Source: Quercus robur (Eukaryota > Streptophyta > Magnoliopsida > Fagales > Fagaceae). From it: DNA of 64,000 nt. The position numbers and the translations under genes were made by a program. The stretch lies in NCBI RefSeq assembly GCF_932294415.1, contig NC_065536.1:58951854-59015853 (forward strand). The letters are read 5' to 3'. The notes under the pieces are model-generated. The model was given only the letters and a program-made list of their open reading frames with translations. It did not search any database and was not told where the DNA came from. Below are positions 1 through 13,569 of the stretch, one piece after another; position 1 is the stretch's first letter; every line of letters begins with the position of its first letter.

Positions 1-1453
1 TGCTCAACAATGAATAGTTAACAATACTTTCACATATATTTATAACTTTTTTTAACACCACTCATGATTAACATCTTTAAGGCTGTGGCATAAAAATTAT
101 GTCCTTAAACTTTCAAATGTAAGAAGCGCAGGTTAATATATTTGAGTTGACCCTATATCTGATGAATTTCTTTATTTTCTAAGAAATTTTTTATAAAAAA
201 ATCACGTAAATTAAAAATTTATCAAAATTAAAAGAAATAAATTGGTAAATTTCAATATATGAGTGAAGTTTGAATTGACTTTTTACGAACATCAAATTTC
301 AAAGGCTTAATCACTTCAAATTTACATGCATCAATTTTCAAATAATGTTTTCGCAGTACGTCCATTGACGAATTTTAAATATATCAAAATAAATCTCATG
401 CTTAAAAATCAAGTTTAAGGTCGAGATTGGGATAAGAGCCGCTTGAGGAGCCCAAAACCGAGCTTGAATACGACACAGCTCAGAGCTCGAAGCAGTGTCA
501 AACTATGTTAAAATTTTGATCTTTCTTTTTACAATGCCAAGATAAGCTGGTAGTAAAGATGGTGGCACAGGAATTACTGATCCATAGCTGTTCCTAAATA
601 GGAACAGAGAGAGGGTCCAGAAGGCAGTGCCAAAAAGTCCACCTTTCATTCACTACACATGACTGCTGTTTCCAAAGACACCCATGAGTTCCTCTTCCCA
701 ACACACAAATTAGGTTTGCTCTCAGAAACAGCAGGGCTTTGCATGGAGCTGCCACTTGTGCATTCTTTGCTTCAAACAAAATGATACTAATTGATTCCGA
801 TGCCTGGCTCTGATTTTAGTGCGTGTCAAGTTCTCTACTTTCCAGGGAAAAGATAAAAAGAAAACCAAGAGCGAGTTCCACTTCCATGTTTTCCCTTAGT
901 GATACCATTCTTTGAATGAAAGAAGCGCATACTTTTGGCCACTAAAAAAGCTTGCATGGTTATCCTTGGTGTGCCCACTGAATATGCAATTTTATGTCAT
1001 TTTATCTTTGGTTTTTCGTGCTCTTCCTGTACGCTTTAATCACATACTGGTGACAATGATATAATTAGAGACCTAATCAGCTTTAGAACCAAGACGAATA
1101 ACATTATTGGTATTAGTACTCAAATCTTTCCACTCAAAACTGGGGATCTAGGGTACAACCCCTTATTGTCATTGATGCTAATCAAAATTAGGATCACATT
1201 AGCCTGTTTAATTCAGGGTCAGCTGGTCAGACAACATTACATCCTAATAAATTCGCTTTGGAGAGTCAAAATTCCACAATCCACACACAAAACAATCATT
1301 ATCAATTTTACAAACTACAAAGTACAAAATCTGGAGCAAGAAGATCAAATTTCCATGCCCAGTAACATAAGACACCATTGGCATACCCAGTACAACCTCT
1401 ACCCTCAGCACCAATTCCCCGGTAATTAGTAATTACTCCTCTCCATTAAAGTA
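1..1453. other. AT-rich intergenic stretch, no gene seen
   Basis: I see no convincing coding region here. The longest open frames (about 60 to 87 codons) have no recognisable domain and no codon-like composition. This DNA lies downstream of the 3' end of the minus-strand LRR gene, so part of it may hold that gene's terminator region. No clear transposon ends were found. Confidence 0.5.
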
Positions 1454-1570
1454 TTGGGGCACGGCTTCTGTCCAGTGCCTGTAGTGCACTGGACCCACCG
1501 CAATCATGACACGTGTTCATAATCGCAGCAGGTCCAATGTCAAATGACACTGAACAGAAGCCGCACCCAA
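1454..1570. mobile_element. Small inverted-repeat element (MITE-like)
   Basis: The left end reads TTGGGGCACGGCTTCTGT and the right end, read on the other strand, TTGGGTGCGGCTTCTGT, so the element has near-matching terminal inverted repeats of about 17 to 25 bp. It is only 117 bp long and non-coding. A related sequence with the same GTCCAGT/ACTGGAC core occurs near 16035-16150. The superfamily cannot be told from the ends. Confidence 0.6.
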
Positions 1571-1921
1571 AATATTGTTGCTAAATATTACCCCGATTTA
1601 GGTTCCCAATTTAAGTATATCTTGATTGACTATTACATTACTAAAGTTATAATTCTGTCAATGTAACTGTAACAGCCAAAAACATGAAGTGCCAAAGATG
1701 GTAGGGCATTTTTCGGACGTGTCATAATCGCAGCGGGTCTAGTGTCACAGGACACTAGACAGAAGCCGCACCCAAAATATTTTTGCCAAATATTACCCCA
1801 ATTTAGTTTCCCAATTTAAAAATATCTTGATTGACTATTACATTACTAAAGACATAATTCTGTCAATGTAACTGCAACAGCCAAAAACATGAAGTGCCAA
1901 AGACGGCAGGGCATTCTCTAG
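1514..1921. repeat. Tandem duplication, two 204-bp units
   Basis: The segment beginning TCATAATCGCAGC at 1518 recurs at 1722. The two units then run in parallel through the same landmarks, including the phrases AAAACATGAAGTGCCAAAGA and GGCATT, with scattered substitutions. The first unit contains the right half of the MITE-like element, so that half was copied along with its flank. The duplication is therefore younger than the element insertion. Confidence 0.75.
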
Positions 1922-2515
1922 GCTTACCATACAACCGTCAGTGCAAAATTTTGAAGATATCAAACCAAAAGGTATCAGACATCCTACGATCAGTACAACA
2001 CAACAAACAAAATAGCGTCCCTAACAAAGCTTTATACTTGCAAAAATAAAAGTAAAAAACAATACCGAACAGCAAAGCAACATCCATTCAGCTGATATAG
2101 AAATTTTATCAACCCCATCGGTGGAGGCCAGAACTACAAGCTTAATGTTCACCAAAACAAGTTGGTAAAGGGAGAAGAAGAGAAATATGCACACACACCA
2201 TAACTTAACCAGAAGACACTAAATCATTACGTGGATCCAATTATATCATCAGCAAATTGACAGACTAAAGTTGAATTTTGAAACAAAACTGAGAACCTAA
2301 AGCACAATTTAAAAAATTATAACTAATGAAAATTACTATAATTAATCAATGTCAAAATTTCCAAATTTTTCTCGCAAGTGGATGGATGTTAGTCAGAACT
2401 CAAGAATTTGAACTAGAAGCTTGGAGTTCTAACCAACACTAGCCGGAACAAGAATAGCCAAAGAATTGTCTTGTTCTACTTCTAACATATTACCTGCAAA
2501 GTTTTGATCTTCTAT

Positions 2516-5500
2516 CTAGAAAAAAACGTTGACCTCCTTCTCACTCATTTCATATACATGATCTCTTGCATCCGTCAGAGCACTCTGTACAATTAAATAA
2601 CTTACTAAGATACATATGCAGAAGATGTACAAAGGTAACAAAAATAACAACATGCATGGTGGAACAAGAATAAAAAGAAAAAGTTTTACCTGTCCAAATT
2701 TTGTCAGGAAGTTATTGGCAAGGTTCAGAGATGTGACTGCCACATCTTCATTAGCTTTTAGTGCTTGAGCAATAGCAAAAGCCCCATCATCCTGAATTCA
2801 AAATCCATGTGAAATGCTGCTACATACTACTGAAATTGACAAGAAAGTTAACAAAACAAAAAGTCCATACCCTTATTTCATTGAACCCTAAATCAAGTGA
2901 AGTTAAAGCTTCATTAACCACTTTCAAGCTGCGAGCTAGGCAAGCTGCACCCTGCGTAGAGTGAAAAGGAAAAATTAACGTAAGAATCAGTAGCCAAAAG
3001 GTCATATTGCATTAAGAGACATTACTATCTACAGAAACTAACTTCATCTTTAAGTCCATTTGCCCGCAAGTCCAGAACAGATATGGTAGTATTATATTTC
3101 AAAGTATCTGCAATGAACTCTGCACCCTTTGCTCCTATCTGCAAGACACTTTCATGTAAATATATTGTTTAATGGTTCTTTAAAACACAATCCAACTCTA
3201 TGATTACCTGGCACCAACCGAGCTTGAGGGTGTTTACATTTCCATTAAACTTAAGAACTTCAGATAAAGCCTTTGCTCCATCTGGTCCAATGGGATTATA
3301 ACTAAGTTCCAACTGTGAGAGAGAGAGAAGAAGAAGAAGAAGAATTGTCTCATTACATCCAAAATGACTAATCTATGATAAGCTATTCCAACAGTACTCA
3401 TTGAAGAATGATCCAAAATTAAAAATTAAAAAGTTAAAGTGATAAATAAGGTGGAGAACTTACAGTTGTAATGACAGAATTATCTTTCAAAACTTGAGCT
3501 ATGTCAGTGACTCCCTTGGCACGGATGTTATTTCCCCCCTAAAAGATTAAACACTCAGAAGTCAGAATTGTTCTCAGAAAGTTATGTTCAAGACTTCTTT
3601 CAAAATAATTGAAATGAATATCTCAAAAGAGAAGGCAAGAAAGAAGTACTCTCTTCTCACCAGGTCTATGGTTGTTATTGATCGGTTTTGCTTCAAAGCC
3701 TCTGCAATTTTTTCAGCTCCCTGATAAATTTTCAGAGTTCAAATCTCAGTATTTGGGCTACATTATTACATAGTATTAAATTCGAAAGTTTTAAACATTG
3801 ACTTTATTCTAAAAGAAAAGAAACTCTAATGATTAAAAAAAAAAAATCTAATTATAAAAGAAACTCAGCCATTGAGTTTTTGTCCATTACAGTATGAGAT
3901 TCCATTAAAACTTTGTGCACTTTTTGTTTGATCACCAATGAGGGAAAAAGGTATGAAAATTAAAATAATGAATATTCGTCCATGCTTCTTACTCTTTTTG
4001 GATACTGAGTCAAAATGTATTTTATTAATTTTTTGATTGGTAAGTTATGCACCTGGTGGGTCTTGAATCCACAACCTCACTCTCTATGCACTTACAAGGG
4101 AAGGAGGTGACATTTGAGCTACAATTTGACGAGTCAATATGTATTTTAATATGTATTGACAAATCCTAATCTCATTATTTCTTTCCATAATCTCTTTCCC
4201 TTTCTTCAGATTATCAGAAGATAGGCAGAAAGCAAAAGCTGGTGTCACACGTACTCATTGATCGGTCTGTCCGCTGAACCCCTCACAATGAGTTGCCCCT
4301 CTCCTTCCCCTTGTGGGTTGGGCAGGCTCTAATCCTTTTGCCACCGCAAGGCTGGCTAATCATATGAAGCAGGCTCAAAGACCCCTGGCTTTTACCATCC
4401 CCTCTGAAACAACCATAATATGGCCGGTAGGAAGACAGGAAATGCTTTTGGAGTAAAGGGCAAGGGAAGGAAGGCTAGCAAAGTAGATAGCAAGTAATAG
4501 CTTCTTAGACCCCTAATCTTTCTATTATATTGTAAATTATTAAAGCGTGCTCTAAAAGTGACAGTTGTAGCAAAGTAAAAAATTACAGTTTAATGGTGGA
4601 ACCAATTTTTGGCTAGCTTAGAATATGTCTACCAAAATGAGTTTAACAAATTAACAGTATATGAGTTCATAGAGTTGCTGAATTCAAATATTTAAACACT
4701 GAAAAATATCAGTACCTCATCGCCTATGTCATTCATGTAAAGGTTTAACCATAATAAGCTCTTGCTCTTCTTTACATATTCAGCAACATAAAACGCACCT
4801 CTTGCGCTAATTGAGTTGTTGCTAATATCTAGAAGTGTAGTCTTCCCTAAAGAGAGAATATGAATATCAAGATTAAGTGATGTACATAGAAGTGCAGGAA
4901 AAAATGCATAAAAATCTAATAATAAAAAATGTCACTGGATATAGTAGATAGCACACCTTTATGCATAGATAAACCTGACATCAAAGCACGTACTCCTTCA
5001 TCTCCAATAGAATTTCCATGCAAATGAAGTTCCTGAACATATGTAATCAGCAATGAATTTAAGAACCAACTATTTTTGTCTTACTTTTATATTAAAATAA
5101 TGTTCTGTCACACTTCCAAAACTGCCGAGTAAAATATGTTGCTGAAATGAACATCATCCTTTGTCTTCAAGAAAGAGCTCAGCTACATGGGAGGAATGGA
5201 AAAATAATGTAGAACGCAACTGGAAGCCCCCTCTTTGATGACTTATAAGAGGCAAGGGAAAGCTGGTTCAAGTGCTCAAGCATTAATCTGGGATGTTTCA
5301 CGTGATGGAAAGCTCTCTTGAGACCTTTCTTAGCTAGTCTAAGTTGTGAATTGAGTCTTATTTTACACTTCATTTAGACTAGAAAGATGCTGCTCAAATT
5401 TTAAATAAGTTTTCCTGAGTTTTATTATGTCAAGGGGAATCGGGTAATTTCCCAGAATTTTTAGAATGAACTATACTAGGGCCCGTGAGTCTTATTTTAT

Positions 5501-8500
5501 GTTTTGAATCTTTTTTTCTATTTGGTTTATAAGTTCTTTTCTTTGGCACTAGGATTCCTGGCCTCTCTAGGGAAAAGTTATTTAAGAGTTCTAGGTGACA
5601 ATAACAATATAAAGGCCTTATTGTATTTAATAACATGCATTAAAATATTTAATTTAAATAAAATTCCAGCAGATTATTTTAAGTTTTGAGGCTGTGATTG
5701 CCTTCTCCTTCCTAAATGTGATTGCTTAGGAAACCTATGCTACAAATTGTATTTCCAGATAATTTAACACGCAAAATCCCTTTGGAGGTCAAACACAATC
5801 TTAATGATCATCTACACAATACTGGTAGATTTCCCCCAAAGTACAACAGAAAGATAAGAAGTTGACGTAAATGAAACTGGTACCCTTAGAGATTTGTTCC
5901 CCTCAAGTCCTTTTGCCAAAGCATTAGCCCCTAGAGCGCCACCATAGTTGCCACTAAAGAATAATAAAATGTCAATAGAATTTCCAAAGAAGCAAAAGGC
6001 AAGTGCACTACTCAAAAAGTTTTTTAAAAAAAATTTTGATAAGTAACAAAAAATATTACTAATAAAAAAGCCAACCCGAGTACATTCAGGATGTACTATG
6101 GGGGCACAAATCAGGAACCAAAATTACAACGATCAAGTAAAACAAGAAGAGAAGAACAAGAAAAATGAGAAAAAATCACACTCCATTCAAAGAGTGTGTA
6201 CAAGAAAAATGACTTACTCTCTAACGTAGAACATTCAAAAAGTTTAAATTTAAAACCATTCAAAAGAAAAATGGTATAACCTAAGAAGCACAAACACGGC
6301 GACATGAGCAATTTGTTAAAAATTATAACATGAAAACGGCCGGTACGACACCGGTATGACACGGGTAAGACATGGGTACGACAACCTAAATAAAGTGTCC
6401 GTGCTTCCTCGGGTTTAACCAGCCAAGTCACGTGTATTATTAGCATGCGAAAACAAGAATTACATCCCATTGAGAACAAGAAGAGAAGATGGGGGAAGGG
6501 GGGTAAAGAAGATGGCTGATGCAAAATTCACTCACTTGAGATGCAGATTTCGTATAGTGTTATTCTCAAGAAGTGCTCCAGCAAGACCAGTGAACCCCTA
6601 CCTCCATTTTCAAACAAAAATCACAAACAGAATCAATTTTCAACTTCAGTTAAATTTTATTCAAAGAGTACAATTTTAGAACATGCCAAGGTAACTGCAT
6701 ACAGAATAATCAATCATATTGTTGTTAAGTTCCAGAACACGCAAGCTTGAATTTTTCTTCAACAACTCTGCAATAGCTTTTGCACCCTGCACAGAAAAGT
6801 GAGCAACTCTTAAGTCATATTATTGCAGAAGAAGCTTTCTTTTGTATGAACTTCAAAGGAACATGATTATACACTGATCAGGGTACAGTTTTTTATGCTA
6901 GATATAAGCTAACCTCATCACCTAAGTCAGTACTGTTCAGCTGAAGCTTTAGAATACTAGCATTGTCCGCCAGGATATCACACAAGCACTGTGAACAAGG
7001 ATAAATCACACAAAATCTAAGCTTTGAAGGTATAAACATAATGGAAAAACAGCAAAATGAACCCATAAAAAACTTTGACATGACCATAAGGAGAACCATG
7101 TGACAAAAATAGAAAAGGTGGATCAAAGAGTTCACCATATATGCCCAGCATGTCCCTCATAACTGAATTATAACACTTATAAGTTGCGGAACACAACATA
7201 GTTGAAGCATATTGGGCGAGAGCTTATGAATATGTCCCATCTAAACAACAAAATCTACCCCTTAGAACTCAACAATATCCTAAAGAAATCTCCTTTTGAT
7301 TATAAGTTACTCACACGCCCAATGATCTCAAACCCAAGACTTCACTCTTCACCTTGTTCATAGATGGGGGGACATGCTTGTTAAGGTAAAGTGCATTGTC
7401 AATATGCTTAAGAAATCTATAGTACTTATTCACAATGTTATCTCAGATTTGAGTCTTGCAAGGATTATGATAAAGATATTACAAGGTAAGGAGATGTTGC
7501 ATTACTACATTGCTTTATCTAATATGTGGTGTAAGTGCTCAAAGCTTCCTTCATTACTTACAAAGTTGAGAACAAAGGTCGGTGATCCTTATACTCTTAT
7601 TATTTTTTAAATTCTGAAATTTTTATTTAGGAGGTAGGACATGTAATCTTCCAATTACCTTTGCTTGGGTAAAGCAAGCTCATATGCTACCGATGTTTAA
7701 ATTTTTTGACATATACAGGACTTCCTTCATCCATGGTTCTTGTATTTTAAGTATATAAAAATGTATGTGCTATTTTAAGTGAATGGTGAGATCTAAGTAA
7801 GGGTTTAAATTGATTGAGATAGTATTTGACAGGTGTTGGAAAAGAAGAAGAATGGTATTCTAAAAATATTATAATCAATTCAAAATCTTGATGGTAAAGC
7901 GGAAAGATGCTCTGTGTTTACAAGAAACTTTAAAACAAGACAAAAATTTGGTAAAGGGATAGAAAAAGAATCTAGATGTAGCTCCCAACATTTATATGTG
8001 AAATAAAGATGAAGGATCACTATCGATTCTTCTACATAACTCAAGTAGTTAGTAGAATAGGCTGTAGACACTGACACCAGATCTCAAGTAAAGCAACATA
8101 GTATGCATAGAATCACATACATTGATCTAAAAACCTTCTCCTTATACTGTTAGAACAAGTTCCTTTCCAGTACTCAATCTAGCAAGAGAATTAATATTAG
8201 GTTTTTTTGACATATGACAACTTAGACAGACATTAATAGTGAACTTGTGCTGACCTTAATCCCTTCATCTCCAATAGGGTTTCCAGAAAGATCAAGAGTC
8301 TTTAATACAATGTTTGATTGGAGAACACCATCAAAGGCTTTAATTCCCTCTGCAGTTATTCCATTTGCAGCAAAACTTACTTCTTCAACAGTCTGAAACA
8401 CATATATTTTTGATAAGTTCATGGAAGAACTATTGCATCCATATTTCTCAATATAGTGTCAGAGAGTACAGTAAAAGTAACTATACGACATACATCAATG

Positions 8501-11500
8501 ACATGAAAAAAGCAGAGGTCATGAGAATAAATAAATATAATATAATCAGATACTGGAAACTTATGGAAAAAGCTTGAACCTGATTGTATCCTAAACTCTC
8601 AGAAAGAAAAAATAGTCCTTCATCTCCAAAGTTGCGACCTGCCAAAATCTTCTTGTAAGGAAAACATTTTTGTAACAACTGCGTAAATTAAGTTGACTCT
8701 ATATTGCTAACCAAGAAGAGAGAGAAAAGAAAGGGGGGGGGGGGGGGGAGTGTGGAAACAATTAGGCTGGGGACCATTAACAGCAAGCATATTAAGAAAA
8801 TACTGGTCTTGAAATTAAATTCATTTTAGGCCATCAATTAGAGAATTGTAAAAAAATTATTTTAACTTTTTCTCAATATCTATATTTGGGTAAGGTAGCT
8901 GCTTGTATAAGCAATAGAGCATCACATATCATGATTTAATTCTCTGTGATCTGCACCTATTCAGCAAGCATACCTGACATGTCTACACTTCTGAATGTCC
9001 TCAGTTCTTTAGCAAATTCATTGAGCTTCTGTTTGGACTCTCTATCAATCTTCGCTTTGAGACCTGGTAAAAGATTTGTCCCTACAGCAAAGGACCAGTT
9101 CATTCCTTGCGGGGGAGATTTGTTTTCCACGGATGCAGTCCTCTCTGGCTTTGGAATAAGGAGTTTCTCCACCAATTTCCACAAAACTGTCAGCTGAAGG
9201 CAAAAATTAGTATTCCCATTGCGAAGCATAACGGGTAATTTGTGCTGGCATCAACAAAATTGCGACAATTTAGCTAAACTGACAGTAATTCTGACATAGG
9301 AATCCCCTCAATATACAATGAGCAACAAAGCATGTACCTCGCAAGACACTGAATTCAACGAGTTTCCTGTTATGTAAGCTCCCTAAAATTTTATATTAAA
9401 TACAATATTCTCTGAATTTTCTATGCTATATTTCTCATTTCGTTAATTCTGATGCATCGTTTTTTTTTTATAGGTAAGAATTATATTATTGAAAAGAGAC
9501 TATGTCATGAAAATAAACATGAAGTAGCTTAAAGAATTACTATGGGATAATATCTACATATGAGTTGACTCTATGAAGGAGTGAATAGAGTTACTATCAG
9601 TAAAACCCGATACAAAAGACCACTCATATAGAGAACTAATGAAGGAACTAACGAAGGATGCTTGTATTTGAGAAGACGTGCACTCCACATCCTCAAAAAT
9701 ACGCCAATTTCATTCCCTCCATATAGTCTACATCAAATATAAAGGGATAAGATTCCATATATTCGAATTTGGTCCACAACATTGCCACCCACATAATAAA
9801 TCAAGAACCTTCTTTGGTAAAACCCACTGAACCCCAAACATCCTAAAAATAAACTCCATAACTCAAAGGCCATGCTACAGTGAATCAAGAGGTGATCCAC
9901 AGTCTCCCTAGTACAACGGCACATACAACACCTACTCACCATTGAAAAGCCTATCTTGATGAGATTCTCACAGGTGAGAGTTTTTTCCCTAGCCGCTGTC
10001 CACACAAAGAAAGAAACTCTCTGAGGTGCCTTAGTCATCCATAAGGCCTTCCAAGGAAAAGGCATAGAGGCTAAGCCTCGCAATTTCTCATAAAAAGATC
10101 GCATAGTGAACTCCCCATTACTCTTTAACTTCCATTTCATCCTATCATTCCCCTTCCAAGGGGAGTATGAGAGCCTAACAAATGTAAAAAAAGAAGCCAA
10201 CTCATCAATCTCCCAATTGTTAAAATTTCTTATGAATTCCACACAACAATTCCTACTCCGTCCCTCCACCTATCTCTCCAATAATGATTCCACAAAAGCA
10301 TTGTTATCCATGACAATTTCAACCAGTACAAGAAACAACAATTTTAAAGGCTAATCTCCACACCAATTATCATGCCAAAATTGAATTTGACCACCAGAAC
10401 CCACAACAAATTGAATGCACCATAAAAAAATTATCCCCCTTCATTCTAATGCTCCTCCAGAATCCACAACCATGAGTGCCTTAAACAAGTTTTGAAAACC
10501 ATCCACGCCATTCCTCCCCATATTTTGCAGTAACAACTTACCTCCAAAATTTGTTTTCCTCCAGCCCAAACCTCCATAGCCACTTCCCTAACAAAGATTG
10601 ACTGAAAGTGGTAAGTTTTCGAATCCCCAACCCCCATAAGCCAAAGGAGTGCATGCCTTATCCCATTTCGCCAAGTGGTACTTGAACTCCTCTACTAAAC
10701 CACCCCACAAAAAATTCCTCTATAATCTCCCTATGCTATTCGCCACACCTGTGGGAATGGTTAATGCTGATACTTCATTTTTCACCAATGGCTTTTGGCA
10801 ATTTTAGCAAACAAAAACTTATCAAATTAACCAAAAGAAGATAAACCAATGCTAGCTAATATAAATTTAAAATGAAAGACTTTGAATTTTTATTGACTTC
10901 TTGTAATTTTTCCACATAAGTTTTTTTAAAGTTTACATTTTTCCCATTATCCTTCTAATATATATTTTTTAATTAGTACTCACCGTCTCTTTGAATAAAG
11001 TACTAAACAATAAACAAACTATGGTTAAATTAAGTTTGATAATCCCTAAACAAATTATAACTGAATTAGCTATCTCCTTTTCCACAAATTCTCTAATTTT
11101 TTTTATCTCTTAATCCTAATTAATTAAATATGTACCACATATAATTTATTTTTCCTTTTTTCTTCAAACTTTCCCATGCATTACATGGATTTGCGACTAG
11201 TACAAGTAATATTGTTGTCACTTTTTAATGATTTCTTCCAATGTTGTCACTCAAAATATTGAAAGCCTACGTATTCAAACAATGCTAAACTACCTTATTT
11301 CAAACTAATTAGAAATCAAAAATCTTTATTTTTTTTGATAAAGCAACCTAACACACAAACAAATCAAACAAGTTACTTTCTACAAATTCTCTAAACATAA
11401 TTGTAATTCCACTCCACATTACTCATAAAATTCACGCATTCACATTGAATTCAACCATAAACATTATCCAAGAAATTGAAAAACCAGTAAAATCCAATCC

Positions 11501-11871
11501 AATCCAATCGAATTCATACCAAAAGTGACGGCGAGAAAAACACCGGCGGGAGCAACAACCGAAGCGACCTGCTTGAACGGAGAAGGCGCCGGCTCGGCCT
11601 GAGACTCTCTATAAACTACTCTCCGGCCACTCGCGGCGCGCCTCGAACCTCTTCCGTCAGCCATGGAAGAAGCCGCAACCCTAACAACCAAGCCTCTGAA
11701 CCTCACGCCGCATTTCCTTCCGCTCCCAACCAGAACAAAAGAAACGGCTGCCGGAGCAAAGAGCAGCACGCCGGAGCCGCTTAGAAACCGCGACCGCAGT
11801 GAGTGTGGGGAATGGGATTTGATTACCTGCGGGTGAGAGTAGAGAGAGATGGTGGAAGTAGAGGAGCTCAT
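2516..11871 (-). CDS. EMB2004: EMB2004-like plastid leucine-rich-repeat (RNI/NLRC3-like) protein, 17 exons
   Basis: Exons, in transcript order: 11871-11520, 9186-8974, 8638-8580, 8392-8255, 6988-6914, 6786-6703, 6597-6536, 5953-5884, 5032-4957, 4846-4716, 3720-3661, 3538-3464, 3312-3208, 3138-3043, 2951-2871, 2791-2690, 2584-2516. All junctions are GT-AG and phases agree, giving 615 residues. Residues 1 to about 65 are Ser/Arg-rich like a chloroplast transit peptide. A hydrophobic segment ending [11 protein letters not shown] lies near 100-126. From about residue 190 to near the C-terminus there are about 28-residue leucine-rich repeats of the ribonuclease-inhibitor type, for example [17 protein letters not shown] and [16 protein letters not shown], nearly one per exon. 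It matches what I recall of Arabidopsis At1g10510 (EMB2004, embryo-defective) in length and in the sequence after the transit peptide. Plant homologues are often labelled NLRC3-like, but no NB-ARC or CARD is present. The molecular role is unknown; the repeats suggest protein binding. Confidence 0.92.
9461..10790 (-). mobile_element. 5'-truncated LINE remnant inside intron 1 of the EMB2004-like gene
   Basis: Read on the minus strand, broken frames give the C-terminal part of a plant L1-type ORF2. A segment like [11 protein letters not shown] followed by [11 protein letters not shown] lies near 10560-10650. A zinc-knuckle-like reverse-transcriptase-associated region follows near 9850-10060, with [17 protein letters not shown] and a CMC-x-C...H...HC pattern. 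An A-rich tail lies at 9461-9472. Frameshifts and stops break it, and the reverse-transcriptase core is absent, so it is inert. It lies in the same orientation as the host gene. Confidence 0.85.
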
Positions 11872-11956
11872 GGCAGTGTGGTAAAATGGTGTAAAGGATT
11901 ATAAGATGCGCATAGGGGGTACAGGTTCTTATCCTGCGCTTACTGAGCTTTGTGTG

Positions 11957-12062
11957 AGAGTGAGAGTGAGAGTGAGAGAGAGAGAGAGAGTTGGATTTGG
12001 TTTGAGGAGCGGCGAGGCTTGTGAAGATTGTTCTGAGAACAGAGAGAGAGAGAGAGAGAGAG
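11957..12062 (-). promoter_or_regulatory. GA/CT-repeat tracts upstream of the EMB2004-like start codon
   Basis: Two GA runs (about 11960-11989 and 12042-12062) read as CT repeats on the gene strand, 90 to 190 bases upstream of the ATG at 11871. Pyrimidine-rich CT repeats are common in plant 5' leaders and core promoters, so this is a plausible promoter or leader element. No strong TATA box is visible nearby. Confidence 0.4.
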
Positions 12063-12111
12063 TGAGTGAGTGAAAGTCTAATTCTAATCTGTATTCTAAT
12101 CTGTCAACCAA

Positions 12112-12733
12112 CTTCGGGGCGGGAAGGTCGGGTTATTGGGTTTTTTTTTTCAAACGGGTTTACTGTCATTGGACCTTTAAGTTTTTGTGATGGGACCAAA
12201 TTGAGGAGGGAAGAAAAGGATTAAGAATTTAAGATAATAAAGCTAGGCACAAAAAAGAGTCCAGGTGATTTTATGATTAATGTCAAAGGATAATTATTGA
12301 TCCAATTACTAGGCAATGGGTCAGGCTCCCTCTTGTACCTTAACAGGTACTACTGGGTCAGGTTCATCAACCGTTACAGTAAAAATTATTAAGTACTCTT
12401 AGAATATGATAACGTGATACTCTATTCTCTTACATCTATAGTGAATCTTATCATAAATTTAATTAGAGGGTCAAATATGAAATAAAGGAGTACCATTCCA
12501 AGAGCACCTAATAATTATTGATAGTTATGACAATTATAACTACCTCAATTAAGTTTCTCAAAAAAAAAAAAAACTACCTCAATTATAGGGTGGTACACAT
12601 TCCTCACTTCAATACCATAAAGGAAACAAAGATAGACATATTCACATCCAAATCTGTGAATGTTGTTTTCCTCGACAAAAAAAGAATTTGTGATACTCAT
12701 GGAATACGATGACGTGATACTCCATTTTTTTAC
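12112..12733. other. Intergenic DNA with an internal repeat
   Basis: No gene is seen. A stretch near 12395-12560 recurs in diverged form from 12690 onward, on both sides of the solo LTR. The shared landmarks are CGTGATACTC, TTACATCTAT and the CCTCAATTATAGG-type tail. A related sequence also lies near 20965-21080, so this is an interspersed repeat family. Confidence 0.5.
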
Positions 12734-13569
12734 TGTTGGGTTCTAAGACTTTAGGTTTAAATGTATTAGAACTTCAATTTGTAATGTTGGCAAACCATGA
12801 TCAAAACGTTTTAGTCTTATTTAGACTTGTTCAAAGTATTTGCTTTTTATGTAAAGTTGGAATCGAGTTACTACAGAATTTATTGTGCAATTCTGTTTGG
12901 CTCGATCGATTGAGAATTAGACTCGATCGATCGAAAGTCGTGCAAATTTTTTTCCTGCAGAAATTTCCAACTCAGCTCAAGCCCATTTAACGTGTAAGGT
13001 TTTATGTTTTGTCTTAAGTATAAAATGGAAAACCCTAACCACGTTTTGGAGATGCTCCATATGCTGTGTGTGTGAATCTTTTGTGAGATCAAGAGGTGGT
13101 TGCCTTCGCACATACTTAGAATTTCCAAGTTTGAAGATTATGTCAAAAACTTGGTGATCAATTCAATTGCTGCATTAAGAGCTTAAAGATATACAAGCGG
13201 AAGTACTTGTACTTGCTGTGAATTCAAGAAAGAAGTAGTCCGTGAACTCGGAGCTGTCACGTGGTCATGGTAGTAAGTTTCCTACTCGATGTAGTAATAG
13301 GATGTTAGTGGTCTAAGTCGTTATTGTGTAAACTTCAATTCTTTCATAGTGGATTCAGTTTTACCTTGAGAATAGTTAGGTTAAATCCTCCCCAAGTTTT
13401 TTACCAGTTTGGTTTTCCTAGATTATCATATTGTTGTGTTATTTATTTTTTGCACTTTACAATAATATGATATATGTGTGTTAACCTATTTTGATAATTT
13501 GACTAAGTAATCACTTGGCTAATTACCTAGGTTAATCTGATTATATTTTAAGAGGTTTAAAAACAAACA
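12734..13569. repeat. Solo LTR (probably Ty1/copia-like)
   Basis: The 836-bp block begins TGTTGGGTTCTAAG and ends AAACAAACA (TG...CA), flanked by TTTAC on the left and CTTAC on the right, a 4-of-5 match expected of a 5-bp target duplication. A TATAAAA box lies at about 13019. There is no internal coding sequence or second LTR. A paralogue of the empty site, CTATTCTCTTACATCTAT, lies near 12421-12438, which supports the insertion borders. Confidence 0.7.

Noticed and set aside
2516..11871. NLR immune receptor (NLRC3) reading of the LRR gene
   Set aside because: The leucine-rich repeats resemble NLRC3, but there is no nucleotide-binding domain, and the N-terminus is a transit peptide; the EMB2004-type assignment fits better.
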